A stretch of 64,000 nt of DNA from Mesorhizobium_B sp963522145. GTDB lineage: Bacteria > Pseudomonadota > Alphaproteobacteria > Rhizobiales > Rhizobiaceae. Position numbers and translations under genes: made by a program. The stretch covers positions 57,360 through 121,359 of the forward strand of contig CAUQXI010000008.1 of the NCBI GenBank assembly GCA_963522145.1. Reading direction: 5' to 3'. Of this stretch, positions 1 through 8,016 are shown piece after piece (the first letter of the stretch is position 1; each line of letters begins with the position of its first letter). The notes under the pieces were generated by a model. That model made no database searches and had not been told where the DNA came from. It was given only the letters and a program-made list of their open reading frames with translations.

Positions 1-890
1 TCCCAGAAATAAACGGTCGCCGGCTCCGGCTCCCAGACGCGGGCGTTCTCGATGCCGGGCAGGTTGACGAGTGCGCGGTATTCGGAGCCGAACGCGACAT
101 ACTGGTCGGTCTCAGCCATCACGGCGGGCTTGCAGGCGATCGGATCACGCAGCACGCCGAAGCCCGACCTCGTGCCAACCACAAAGGTGAAGAAGCCGTC
201 GAGATCGCCGAGCGCGCCGTCAAGCGCCTCACCCAGATCCTTGCCCGTCTCCATCTCGGCCGTGAGATAGGCTGCGGCCACTTCCGAGTCGTTCTCCGTT
301 TCGAAACGCATGCCCCGCTTCTTGAGCTCACGGCGCAGGTTGTTGTGGTTCGACAGCGAGCCGTTATGCACGAGGCACTGATCGGCGCCCGTCGAGAAGG
401 GATGAGCGCCGAGCGTGGTGACGGCGGACTCGGTTGCCATGCGGGTATGGCCGATGCCGTGGGTTCCGCTCATCGCACGCACGCCAAATCGGTCGACCAC
501 ATCCTTTGGCAGCCCGACTTCCTTGTAGATTTCCACGCTTTCGCCCGCTCCCATCACCCGCAATGTCGGCGCGATGGAGGGAAGGGCGGCGCGCACCGCG
601 TCAAGCTGGTCGCGCGCCGCCGTGATCACGGCATGGGTGCTCTTGATCGCGACCTTCGCGGTTCCGTCAGAGACATCCTGAAGCTTCTGCTCAAGTCCGG
701 CGAAATCCTGCTCCGCGCTAGCGGACTGCACAGTGATCTTGGCTTCGCCATCCACTGTTCCGCCATAGATCGCGATGCCTGCCGAATCCGGCCCGCGATC
801 GGTCATGGTGATCAGCATGTCGGATAAAAGCGCGCCGAGCTGCGGCTCAAGCGCCTTGTCCTTGAGGAAGAGTCCGACGATGCCGCACAT
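1..890 (-). CDS. glxB: Class II glutamine amidotransferase, GlxB-like (partial, 3' end outside window)
   Basis: The frame opens leftward with Met-Cys-Gly, so Cys2 is the N-terminal nucleophile expected of class II (Ntn) glutamine amidotransferases. It stays open for 296 codons to the window edge. Later parts match the family: a DRGPDSAG stretch, a GIGHTRMATES stretch and a VHNGSLSNHNNLRRELK stretch that build the glutaminase site. The enzyme would release ammonia from glutamine for a synthase partner. The closest relatives I recognise are the rhizobial GlxB and the MgsA subunit of N-methylglutamate synthase, whose partner subunits would lie beyond position 1. It is divergent from the XRE-cupin regulator gene, its likely controller. 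Family call firm; GlxB versus MgsA not resolved. Confidence 0.88.
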   Translation of the reverse strand, partial: MCGIVGLFLKDKALEPQLGALLSDMLITMTDRGPDSAGIAIYGGTVDGEAKITVQSASAEQDFAGLEQKLQDVSDGTAKVAIKSTHAVITAARDQLDAVRAALPSIAPTLRVMGAGESVEIYKEVGLPKDVVDRFGVRAMSGTHGIGHTRMATESAVTTLGAHPFSTGADQCLVHNGSLSNHNNLRRELKKRGMRFETENDSEVAAAYLTAEMETGKDLGEALDGALGDLDGFFTFVVGTRSGFGVLRDPIACKPAVMAETDQYVAFGSEYRALVNLPGIENARVWEPEPATVYFW

Positions 891-1038
891 GGTGGTCAGT
901 CCCGTTTGAGCTGTTATCGCAAGGCATAGCATGCCCTTCATAACTTTCAACTGCGATGAATGTTTTTTTCACCACAGGCAACTTGTTTCTGTAGGTGTCT
1001 TGTTGGAAGTTTCCTCGGGTGCAATAATAGGCATTGTT

Positions 1039-1055
1039 TTTCATCCCTTGTGAAA
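1039..1055. promoter_or_regulatory. Imperfect palindrome TTTCA-n7-TGAAA between divergent genes
   Basis: TTTCA and TGAAA arms are separated by seven bases in the intergenic space between the amidotransferase gene and the XRE-cupin regulator. It could be a binding site for the adjacent regulator, but only the symmetry supports this. Confidence 0.25.
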
Positions 1056-1073
1056 CGCGGACACAGTCCGCTG

Positions 1074-1086
1074 CTCACATTGTGAG
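1074..1086. promoter_or_regulatory. 13-bp odd palindrome CTCACATTGTGAG upstream of XRE-cupin gene
   Basis: The arms CTCACA and TGTGAG are perfectly complementary around one central T. The site lies 20 bases before the preferred start of the regulator gene at 1106 and would overlap the ribosome site of the alternative start at 1091. An autoregulatory operator is plausible; this is inference from symmetry and position. Confidence 0.4.
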
Positions 1087-1105
1087 ACGAATGCGGGACA
1101 CCAGG

Positions 1106-1777
1106 ATGCAGCCAAGCAAAGTGCCCGAGCAGCCGAAGCCGCGGCTTGCCACGCTCAGGCAGGATCCGCATGCCGTCCGCGACGCGCCGGAGAACGTGCT
1201 GGAGGTGGCGATCGGCCGCGAGGTGCGCGCGTTCCGCAAGAAGCTCGGGATCACGGTGGCGGACTTGTCAGCCGCGACGGGCATCTCGATCGGCATGCTG
1301 TCCAAGATCGAGAACGGCGTGACATCGCCCTCGCTGACGACGCTCCAGGCGCTTTCGCGCGCACTTGGCGTTCCCGTGACAGGTTTCTTCCGGCGCTTCG
1401 AGGAGGAGCACAATGCCGTCTTCGTCAAAAGCGGCGAAGGAGTTGATGTCGAGCGACGCGGCACGCGGGCCGGGCATCAATATACGCTGCTGGGTCATGT
1501 CGGACCCAATTCCAGCGGCGTGGTCGTCGAGCCCTATCTGATCACGCTGACCGAAGACTCCGACATCTTCCCGACCTTTCAGCATGGAGGGATGGAGTTC
1601 CTCTACATGCTCGAAGGCGAGGTCACCTACCGCCACGGGCGCAACCTTTATGCGATGGAACCAGGCGACAGCCTGTTCTTCGACGCCGACGCCCCGCACG
1701 GACCGGAAAAGCTGACGCGACGGCCGATCCGCTACCTTTCGATCATCACCTATCCCGAGGGAAGTTCCGGCGACTGA
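1106..1777 (+). CDS. XRE-family regulator with C-terminal cupin domain (PuuR-like)
   Basis: A 223-residue protein. Residues about 33-90 form a Cro/C1-type helix-turn-helix (LSAATGISIGMLSKIENG followed by TSPSLTTLQALSRALGV), a linker follows, and residues about 150-215 form a cupin_2 beta-barrel (HGGMEFLYMLEGEVTYRHG, then a DADAPHG metal-type motif). Such two-domain proteins sense a small ligand in the cupin and control catabolic operons. The frame is open from 1034, with ATGs at 1091 and 1106. I prefer 1106 because the 1074-1086 palindrome sits close to 1091 and residues before 1106 look non-conserved. Divergent from the amidotransferase gene, so it probably regulates that and itself. Confidence 0.88.
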   Translation: MQPSKVPEQPKPRLATLRQDPHAVRDAPENVLEVAIGREVRAFRKKLGITVADLSAATGISIGMLSKIENGVTSPSLTTLQALSRALGVPVTGFFRRFEEEHNAVFVKSGEGVDVERRGTRAGHQYTLLGHVGPNSSGVVVEPYLITLTEDSDIFPTFQHGGMEFLYMLEGEVTYRHGRNLYAMEPGDSLFFDADAPHGPEKLTRRPIRYLSIITYPEGSSGD

Positions 1778-1863
1778 AGTCCGTACTGCGCGGCCACCCT
1801 CAACTGCTGCAGGCATCTTGTGCCGATCATGTTGAAGGGTGGTCGCCTCGCGCTGCCTGCACC

Positions 1864-3348
1864 TTATTGCATCACAAACGGATTCCCGATCGGCTCGTTC
1901 GACATGTTGAGCCACAGGGTCTTGGCCCGCGTGTAATCGTAGATCGCCTGCATCCCGCTTTCGCGGCCGTGCCCGCTGTTCTTGAAGCCGCCGAACTCGG
2001 CCATCGGCGACACCATGCGATAGGTGTTCATCCAGACGATGCCCGAGCGGACCGCCTTCGCGACCCGCATGGCGCGGGCCGAGTCGCGTGTGAAGATGCC
2101 GGCTGCGAGGCCATATTCGGAGTCGTTGGCGTAGCCGATCACCTCTTCCTCCGTCTTGAAGCGCAGGACGCTCAGGACCGGGCCGAACAGTTCCGTGTGC
2201 ACGAGCTGCATGTCCTGCCTTGGGCAGTCGATGATCGTGGGCTCGTAGAACCAGCCCGCATTGATCTCGCGCGGCCGGCGTCCGCCGGTTAGAATCGTGC
2301 CGCCCTGCTCGACCGCCTTCTCGACATTCGCTTCGATGAGGTTGAGCTGCGCCGTGGTGGCAAGCGGCCCCATCTGGGTTTCCTCGAGAAGCGGATCGCC
2401 GATCCGGATCGCCTTCGCGCGCGCGGTCAGGCCGGCCAGGAACTCGTCGGCGATACCTTCTTCGAGATAAAGACGCGATCCGGCCACGCAGCTCTGCCCG
2501 CTGGCGCCGAAGATGCCGGTCAGCACTCCGTTGGTGGCGCTTTCGAGGTCGGAGTCGCCGAACACCATCACCGGCGACTTGCCACCCAGCTCCAGCGACA
2601 CTTCCGCAAGATTGTTCGCGCTGTTGCGCACGATCTGGCGTGCTGCGGGAACGCCGCCGGTGAAGCTGATGCGCGCCACCTTTGGATGGCTGGTGAGCAC
2701 CCGGCCGCAGGGCTCGCCCGTTCCCGTGACGACATTGACCACGCCCTCCGGGAAGCCGACCTGCTCGAACAGCTTGGCAAATTCGAGCATCGCGGCCGAA
2801 GCCTGCTCTGAGGCCTTGAGCACCACCGTGTTGCCGGCGGCAAGCGCCGGAGCGATCTTGATCGCCACGAGAAACAGCTGCGAGTTCCACGGCACGATGG
2901 CCGCGATCACGCCCAGCGGCTCGCGTACCGTGCAAGCAAAGATATCCGGTTTGTCGACGGGCAGGGTTTCACCCTGGATCTTGTCGGCAAGCCCTGCATA
3001 GTAATGGAAATATTCGGCGATGTAGCGCGCCTGCCAGCGTGTCTCCTTGAGCATCTTGCCGGTATCAATGGTCTCGATCCGGCCAAGGCTTTCCGACGAA
3101 TCGGCAAGCAGGTCGCCAAGTTTGCGCAGGAGCTTGCCTCGCGCGGTGGCGGTCATCCTGGGCCAGGCGCCGCTCGTGAAGGCCGCGTAGGCGGCATCCA
3201 CCGCGCGATTGACGTCGTTCTCCGTTGCGCTCGGAATCTTGGCCCAGACCTCGCCCGTGGTCGGATTGTAGCTGTCGAAGGTCTGGCCGTCTTCTGCGTC
3301 GACCCACTGGCCGCCGATGAACATCTGGTACTTTGCCGCTTCCGTCAT
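1864..3348 (-). CDS. NAD(P)-dependent aldehyde dehydrogenase
   Basis: A full-length ALDH-superfamily protein of 494 residues. It shows the PWNSQLFL nucleotide-binding stretch (about 150), the SFTGG turn, the LELGGKSP motif with catalytic Glu (about 253), and SGQSCVAGSR with the nucleophilic Cys (about 287). It would oxidise an aldehyde to the acid. The sequence is close to the second ALDH of this cluster at 27807, suggesting related substrates. It is transcribed divergently from the RidA gene, and the TGGTAT-type operator at 3421-3444 lies in the shared 189-bp control region. Substrate cannot be read from sequence. Confidence 0.93.
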   Translation of the reverse strand: MTEAAKYQMFIGGQWVDAEDGQTFDSYNPTTGEVWAKIPSATENDVNRAVDAAYAAFTSGAWPRMTATARGKLLRKLGDLLADSSESLGRIETIDTGKMLKETRWQARYIAEYFHYYAGLADKIQGETLPVDKPDIFACTVREPLGVIAAIVPWNSQLFLVAIKIAPALAAGNTVVLKASEQASAAMLEFAKLFEQVGFPEGVVNVVTGTGEPCGRVLTSHPKVARISFTGGVPAARQIVRNSANNLAEVSLELGGKSPVMVFGDSDLESATNGVLTGIFGASGQSCVAGSRLYLEEGIADEFLAGLTARAKAIRIGDPLLEETQMGPLATTAQLNLIEANVEKAVEQGGTILTGGRRPREINAGWFYEPTIIDCPRQDMQLVHTELFGPVLSVLRFKTEEEVIGYANDSEYGLAAGIFTRDSARAMRVAKAVRSGIVWMNTYRMVSPMAEFGGFKNSGHGRESGMQAIYDYTRAKTLWLNMSNEPIGNPFVMQ

Positions 3349-3420
3349 GACTGGTCTTCCCGAACTGATCGAAGCCGTTGCTGAGCCGCTTATAGAACAG
3401 CCGGCGCTTTTGACAAAGAC

Positions 3421-3444
3421 ACCATACCATCATACGGTATGCAA
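3421..3444. promoter_or_regulatory. Putative cluster operator (CATACGGTATG palindrome)
   Basis: Contains the odd palindrome CATACGGTATG (3431-3441), with CGGTATGCAA (3435-3444) matching TGGTATGCCA at 8 of 10 positions. A further ATACCA half-site lies just left at 3424-3429. It sits between the divergent ALDH and RidA genes. It belongs to the family of sites at 12927, 14784, 17743, 20008, 27714 and 34431, and is one of the weaker members. Confidence 0.5.
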
Positions 3445-3537
3445 AATCGTTCTCGATATGTGAACCTGCGCTTGCGGTCGGCTGTCGGCGGCGGAGAAAT
3501 GCTGCCTCGATGCGTTGGGCCCCCTGAAGGAGAAACG

Positions 3538-3918
3538 ATGAAGGAGGTTTTCGGTCTGCCGCTGGTGGTCAATGGCCGCAGATTGTCGCTCTCTCCGGGC
3601 GTCAGGGCGGGCGACTTCCTGTTCCTGACCGGCCAGATCCCGATGCGGGACGGGCAGGTCATGACAACCGGATCGATCGAGGAGCAGACGCGCTCGGTAA
3701 TCGAGAACATCCGCGACACGCTCGCGCTTGCAGGCGCGACGCTTGACGATGTGGTGAAAGCAACGGTTTACATGAAGAACCGCGCCGACTTCCCGGGCTT
3801 CAACAGCGTCTACGCCGAATACTTTCCTGATGCGCCGCCTGCGCGCAGCGCGGTGGTCGTCGACTTCCTCGTGGATATCCTGGTCGAGCTGGACGTCATC
3901 GCCTATCGGCCCCTTTGA
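3538..3918 (+). CDS. RidA/YjgF/YER057c/UK114-family protein
   Basis: A 126-residue protein of normal RidA length. It has the GVRAGDFLFLTGQIPM core, a long helix with TRSVIENIRDTLALAGATLDDVVKATVYM, and the end stretch PPARSAVVVDFL where the family carries its conserved Arg. RidA proteins hydrolyse reactive enamine/imine intermediates, and catabolic members often act on aminoacrylate or aminomuconate-type products. Start chosen at 3538 because GGAGA lies five bases before it; the frame extends upstream but without family similarity. It is divergent from ALDH and downstream of the 3421 operator. Its presence hints that the pathway substrate contains nitrogen (inference). Confidence 0.92.
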   Translation: MKEVFGLPLVVNGRRLSLSPGVRAGDFLFLTGQIPMRDGQVMTTGSIEEQTRSVIENIRDTLALAGATLDDVVKATVYMKNRADFPGFNSVYAEYFPDAPPARSAVVVDFLVDILVELDVIAYRPL

Positions 3919-3925
3919 AGCGCTT

Positions 3926-4813
3926 CTACGCTGCTGATTGTGACTGCAACCAGCGGCGGAAGTGCCGGAAGGCGAGTTTGCGCAACCGATCCTCCGGGAA
4001 CACGAAGTAATAGGTGAAGGCTTCGCGGTTGAAGGTCGGGCCGAACGGGATGGTGAGCGTTCCGTTCTCCAGGTCGCGCTCGACCAGTACCTTCTGCGCG
4101 ATCGCCACGCCTTGGCCGAGCGAAGCGGCTTCATAGCACAGCGCCGAACTCTGGAACTTGAGGCCGGCAGCGGCATTGGGAAGGCTGATCTCCGCCGCTT
4201 CCAGCCAGAGCATCCAGTCATCGGGCCGCGCCAGCGAATGCAGCAGGCGGACCTGCGCCAGGTCGGCGGCGCTGTTCAGACCGGCGGTTCGCTTCAGCCC
4301 GGGGCTGCAGACCGGCACCAGCTCGTTGGCGACCAGGCGGTCGACCAGCAGTCCCGGCCATCGTCCATCGCCGAGCCGTATGGCGCCATCCACATCCTCG
4401 CGCTCGAAGTCGATCGATTCCAGCGATGTCGTCAGCTGAACCTCGGCGCCAGGGGCGGCATCATGGAAATTTGGCAGGCGGGGGATCAGCCAGCGCATGG
4501 CAAAGGTCGTATAGGCCCTGATCCGGAGCACCTCGTTTCCCGACCGCCCCGTGAGGCTGCGCGTGGCCTCGGCGATTGCGTCGAAATGCGGACCGATGCC
4601 TGCGATGTAGCGCTCGCCCTCGGCGGTGAGTGTCAGCATGTTGGAGCCGCGTCTAAACAGAACGACGCCGAGATGCTCTTCCAGGACCTTCACCTGGCGG
4701 CTCACCGCTGCGGGCGTGACGTTGAGCTGTTGCGCGGCGCGCCGGATGCTGAGCAGTCGAGCGGCGGCGGCAAAGGCCCGCAACGGGTTGAGTGGGGGCA
4801 GGTCGGAACTCAT
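3926..4813 (-). CDS. LysR-family transcriptional regulator (GcvA-like)
   Basis: 295 residues. The N-terminal winged helix-turn-helix reads LSIRRAAQQLNVTPAAVSRQVKVLEEHLGV (residues about 21-50), followed by a LysR substrate-binding domain. The opening PLNPLRAFAAAAR is typical of the GcvA subgroup. It is divergent from the DUF35-thiolase-SDR-hydratase-CoA-transferase operon beginning at 4928, which it most likely controls. Its 3' end is only seven bases from the RidA stop, convergent. The ligand is unknown; LysR proteins usually bind a pathway intermediate. Confidence 0.92.
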   Translation of the reverse strand: MSSDLPPLNPLRAFAAAARLLSIRRAAQQLNVTPAAVSRQVKVLEEHLGVVLFRRGSNMLTLTAEGERYIAGIGPHFDAIAEATRSLTGRSGNEVLRIRAYTTFAMRWLIPRLPNFHDAAPGAEVQLTTSLESIDFEREDVDGAIRLGDGRWPGLLVDRLVANELVPVCSPGLKRTAGLNSAADLAQVRLLHSLARPDDWMLWLEAAEISLPNAAAGLKFQSSALCYEAASLGQGVAIAQKVLVERDLENGTLTIPFGPTFNREAFTYYFVFPEDRLRKLAFRHFRRWLQSQSAA

Positions 4814-4927
4814 GCGGGCGGTACTTGACGTTCTGCATTACATTTTGTCAACGCAGACCTGACGTAATCTCGTTACCGCCGGCTATGCGAAAGCCATTAG
4901 GAATGACCCAACAAACGAGGGCATGAC

Positions 4928-5284
4928 ATGGCATCGGAAACGGAACCGGGCGAAGGCGGAGGTCTCAGAGCCGCGCGCCGCATCGCCTCGGGCAAGATCG
5001 TCTTTCCCGCCCCTCCTGCCGGAACAGTCGCGGCGCGCTTCTTCGAGCCGCTGGTCTTGTCGCCCACCGCGACGCTCTACAGCTACACTGTTCTGCATTC
5101 CGGGCGCGGCGCCGAGCCGTTGACATTGATCTATGCTGACTTCCCTGAAGGCGCACGTGTGGCCGGCAGGCTCGACCTGCCGGAGGGTGTCCGCCCGGAG
5201 ATCGGCATGCAGGTCCAGCCGGTGACCGATGCCGACATCGATGCCGTCCAGACCTATCATTTTCGTCTCGCCGGGGAGAACTGA
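4928..5284 (+). CDS. DUF35 OB-fold acyl-CoA-associated protein lacking the zinc ribbon cysteines
   Basis: 118 residues. The order GKIVFPAPP, then LSPTATLYSYTVLHSGRG, then LIYADFPEGARVAGRLDLPE matches the DUF35 (ChsH2/BbsA-type) OB-fold that partners SCP2-type thiolases. Normal members begin with a rubredoxin-like zinc ribbon (two Cys-x-x-Cys pairs). Here the equivalent stretch reads RRIASGKIVFPAPPAG, and the whole protein contains no cysteine. It begins the operon and stops four bases before the thiolase start, consistent with a heteromeric complex. The start at 4928 follows GAGGGCATGACATGG; an ATG at 4923 is out of frame. DUF35 assignment is from pattern recognition. Confidence 0.75.
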   Translation: MASETEPGEGGGLRAARRIASGKIVFPAPPAGTVAARFFEPLVLSPTATLYSYTVLHSGRGAEPLTLIYADFPEGARVAGRLDLPEGVRPEIGMQVQPVTDADIDAVQTYHFRLAGEN

Positions 5285-5287
5285 GCC

Positions 5288-6436
5288 ATGCCGACGGAAG
5301 TTTATGCAGCCGGCGTCGGCATGACGACGTTCGGCAGGCACGAGGCGCGCTCGCTTCAGGACCTGTCTCAGGAGGCGGTGCTTGCCGCGCTTGCCGATGC
5401 TGGGCTCGAGCCCGCCGACGTGCAGGCGATGTATTGCGCCAATGTTTACGGCGGCATGGTGCTCGGCCAGGTGCTGATGCGCGACCTCGGCATCACCGGT
5501 CCTGCCCTTTATAATGTCGAGAATGCCTGCGCGAGCGGTGCGACGGCGATCCATCTCGCCTGCCATGCGCTGCGCCTGAACATCTACGATACGGTGCTGA
5601 TCTGGGGGGTCGAGCAGCTGACACGGCTGGGCGGCGGCGCCATACCCTTGCAGCGCAACGACTACAAGACCGAGATCTATGCAGCCGGCGGCCTCACCCT
5701 GCCGGCCATTTATGCAATGCGCGGCACACGCTATCTCCATGAACGCGGCGAAACGCCCGCGCTGCTCGCCGAGGTCGCAGTCAAGAACCGCAGCCACGGC
5801 GCGCGCAACCCCTACGCCCAGCAGCGCACGGAAGTCACAAACGCCGAGGTGCTCGCCTCTCGTCCCGTTGCCGACCCGCTGACGCTGCTTCAGTGCTGTC
5901 CTTCAAAGGTCGACGGCGCGGCGGCAATCGTGCTGACGACGAAGCGGCCGGCATCTGCGCGCCCTGTGCGCATCCTCGGCTCGGCCGTGCAGTCGGGCCT
6001 GATCGAGGAAGGTTGCGACGATATCCTCGATGCCGAGATCACTGCGCGCACCGCTCGCCTCGCCTATGAACAGGCTGGAATCGCGCCCTCGGAGGTGGAT
6101 GTCGTGGAGCTTCACGATGCCTTCACCATCGCCGAACTGCTGTACTATGAGGCGCTGGGCCTGGCGGCGCACGGTGCCGGACAGGATCTGCTCCGCAAGG
6201 GCGAAACGCGGCTGGGCGGCCGCGTGCCGGTCAATCCGAGCGGGGGGCTTCTCGCCAAGGGGCACCCGCTTGGTGCAACCGGCGTCGCCCAGGCCGTGGA
6301 GATCGTCTGGCAGTTGCAGGGGCGTGCCGAGGGCCGGCAGGCGGAGGGCGCGCGCATCGGTCTTACCCAATGCACCGGCGGCGGCATCGCCGGCGTCGAC
6401 CACGCCGCCTCGGCGGTTCATCTCTTCGGGATCTGA
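5288..6436 (+). CDS. SCP2-type thiolase / acetyl-CoA acetyltransferase family
   Basis: 382 residues. It keeps the full thiolase catalytic set: nucleophile Cys81 in ENACASG, the HDAF motif (about 276), the GHP histidine in AKGHPLGATG, and the C-terminal QCTGGG cysteine. This is the thiolase branch that works with DUF35 proteins, for example BbsB with BbsA in benzylsuccinate beta-oxidation; Ltp2-type retro-aldolases of steroid breakdown lack the nucleophile, so cleavage or condensation of a beta-ketoacyl-CoA is favoured here. It lies between the DUF35 gene and an SDR gene, in an order resembling bbs operons. Substrate unknown. Confidence 0.9.
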   Translation: MPTEVYAAGVGMTTFGRHEARSLQDLSQEAVLAALADAGLEPADVQAMYCANVYGGMVLGQVLMRDLGITGPALYNVENACASGATAIHLACHALRLNIYDTVLIWGVEQLTRLGGGAIPLQRNDYKTEIYAAGGLTLPAIYAMRGTRYLHERGETPALLAEVAVKNRSHGARNPYAQQRTEVTNAEVLASRPVADPLTLLQCCPSKVDGAAAIVLTTKRPASARPVRILGSAVQSGLIEEGCDDILDAEITARTARLAYEQAGIAPSEVDVVELHDAFTIAELLYYEALGLAAHGAGQDLLRKGETRLGGRVPVNPSGGLLAKGHPLGATGVAQAVEIVWQLQGRAEGRQAEGARIGLTQCTGGGIAGVDHAASAVHLFGI

Positions 6437-6437
6437 C

Positions 6438-7193
6438 ATGGAAAACCAGGATCTCGCCATTGTCACGGGCGGCGCGCGTGGCATCGGCTTCGGCATCGCC
6501 GACGCGCTGGCGGTTGAAGGCTACAGGGTCGCGATCATCGATCGCGACCCGGACGCACTGGGCTCCGCCGCGGACTCGCTTCGGGAAAAGCACGGCGCGG
6601 ATCGCATCCCGGCCTTTGCCGCCGACGTGACCTCGCGCACCGATGTCAACGAAACGGTGGCTGCGATCACCGATGCGGCCGGGCATATCCACGTTGTCGT
6701 CAACAATGCCGGCATCGTGCGCGACCGCCGCCTCGTCAATCTCGAGGAGGACGATTGGGACGCCGTCATCGACACCAATCTGAAGTCGCAATACCTCGTC
6801 TGCAAAGCGGTGGTGCCGGGCATGATCGAGCGCGGCTACGGCCGTATCGTCAACATGTCGTCGCGGGCCTGGCTCGGAGGCTTCGGGCAGGCCAATTACT
6901 CGGCGGCGAAAGGTGGGGTCGTCAGTCTGACTCGCAGCCTCGCGATCGAGCTGGCGAAGCACAACATCACCTCCAATGCCGTTGCCCCTGGCATCGTGCG
7001 CACGCCGCTGTTTGAGAGCTTCACCGCGGATGTTCAGGCCAAGCTGCAGAAAAGCGTGCCGGTGGGCCGAATCGCAACGCCCGAGGATATTGCCAACGCC
7101 GTGCTGTTCTTCGCTTCCCGCCGCAGCTCCTACGTGACGGGCCAGGTGCTTTACGTGTGTGGCGGCCGTAGCCTCTCAAGCCCGAGCGTGTGA
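6438..7193 (+). CDS. SDR-family 3-hydroxyacyl-CoA dehydrogenase-like (FabG type)
   Basis: 251 residues of classical short-chain dehydrogenase. TGGARGIGFG is the cofactor loop (residues 10-19), an NNAG motif follows, catalytic Ser lies in NMSSRAW, and YSAAK supplies Tyr and Lys. The start at 6438 comes one base after the thiolase stop, so translation is coupled. Context between a thiolase and an enoyl-CoA hydratase argues that it oxidises a beta-hydroxyacyl-CoA, like BbsC/BbsD. That role is inferred from neighbours. Confidence 0.92.
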   Translation: MENQDLAIVTGGARGIGFGIADALAVEGYRVAIIDRDPDALGSAADSLREKHGADRIPAFAADVTSRTDVNETVAAITDAAGHIHVVVNNAGIVRDRRLVNLEEDDWDAVIDTNLKSQYLVCKAVVPGMIERGYGRIVNMSSRAWLGGFGQANYSAAKGGVVSLTRSLAIELAKHNITSNAVAPGIVRTPLFESFTADVQAKLQKSVPVGRIATPEDIANAVLFFASRRSSYVTGQVLYVCGGRSLSSPSV

Positions 7194-7195
7194 CG

Positions 7196-7996
7196 ATGAC
7201 CGTGGGTTATGCAATCTCCGGCGCGGTCGCGACCATCACGATCGACCGCCCTGCCGCGCTCAATGCGATGGATCTTTCCACGCAGGAACGGCTTCGTGCC
7301 GCGCTTGTCGAGGCGCGTGACGATATGGCTGTCCGGGTCATCGTGATCACCGGGGCAGGTGAGAAATCGTTCAGCACGGGCAGTGACCTCAAGGGCATTC
7401 CGGTGCTGCCCGAAGAGCCGGCTGCCGCCTGGGTGGCGACTGACGACCGTGCGCCGTCCCACGGTGCCTATGTGCGCCGGTTGAACTTCCAGTCGCTCGA
7501 TCTCTGGAAGCCGATGATCGCCGCCATCAACGGCTTTTGTATCGGCGGAGGTCTCGAGATCGCGCTGCAATGCGACCTCCGGGTTGCGTCCGAAGCCGCG
7601 TCGTTCAGCCTTCCGGAGGTGAAGATCGGGAGCGTCGCCGGCATCTGCGGCCCGCTTTTGCACCGTCTGATCCCGTCTGCGCACGCGATGAAGCTGCTGC
7701 TCACAGGCGCACGCATCGATGCCGCGGAAGCGCTGCGGATCGGGCTGATCAGCGATGTCTGGCCTCAGGCCGAGTTCCAGGGCCGCGTTGCTGCGCTCGC
7801 CGCGCAGATCGCCGAAAACGCGCCACTTTCGCTCGGCGCAACCAAGCGCCTCATCCGCGAGACCGAGACATTGCCGCGCGACATGCTGTTCAGCATGACC
7901 GAACTGGTCTTCGGCCTGCTCAAGCAGACGGAGGATCGCGCAGAAGGCCGCTTGGCCTTTGCGGAGAAGCGCAAGCCCAGGTTTGTCGGCAAGTGA
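7196..7996 (+). CDS. Enoyl-CoA hydratase/isomerase family protein
   Basis: 266 residues with the crotonase fold. The oxyanion-hole loop is TGSDLKGI, and the central motif NGFCIGGGLEIALQCDLRVA carries the first Glu. SLPEVKIG carries the second Glu, so both catalytic glutamates of hydratases are present. Start is ATG 7196; an in-frame GTG at 7190 overlapping the SDR stop is an alternative. Third enzyme of a beta-oxidation-like set in this operon. Confidence 0.92.
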   Translation: MTVGYAISGAVATITIDRPAALNAMDLSTQERLRAALVEARDDMAVRVIVITGAGEKSFSTGSDLKGIPVLPEEPAAAWVATDDRAPSHGAYVRRLNFQSLDLWKPMIAAINGFCIGGGLEIALQCDLRVASEAASFSLPEVKIGSVAGICGPLLHRLIPSAHAMKLLLTGARIDAAEALRIGLISDVWPQAEFQGRVAALAAQIAENAPLSLGATKRLIRETETLPRDMLFSMTELVFGLLKQTEDRAEGRLAFAEKRKPRFVGK

Positions 7997-8016
7997 GCGC
8001 GGAAGATGGAAAAGCC

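Noticed and set aside
1268..2935. A 555-codon minus-strand frame overlapping the aldehyde dehydrogenase and the XRE-cupin gene
   Set aside because: Out of frame with the ALDH motifs and running antisense into a real regulator gene.
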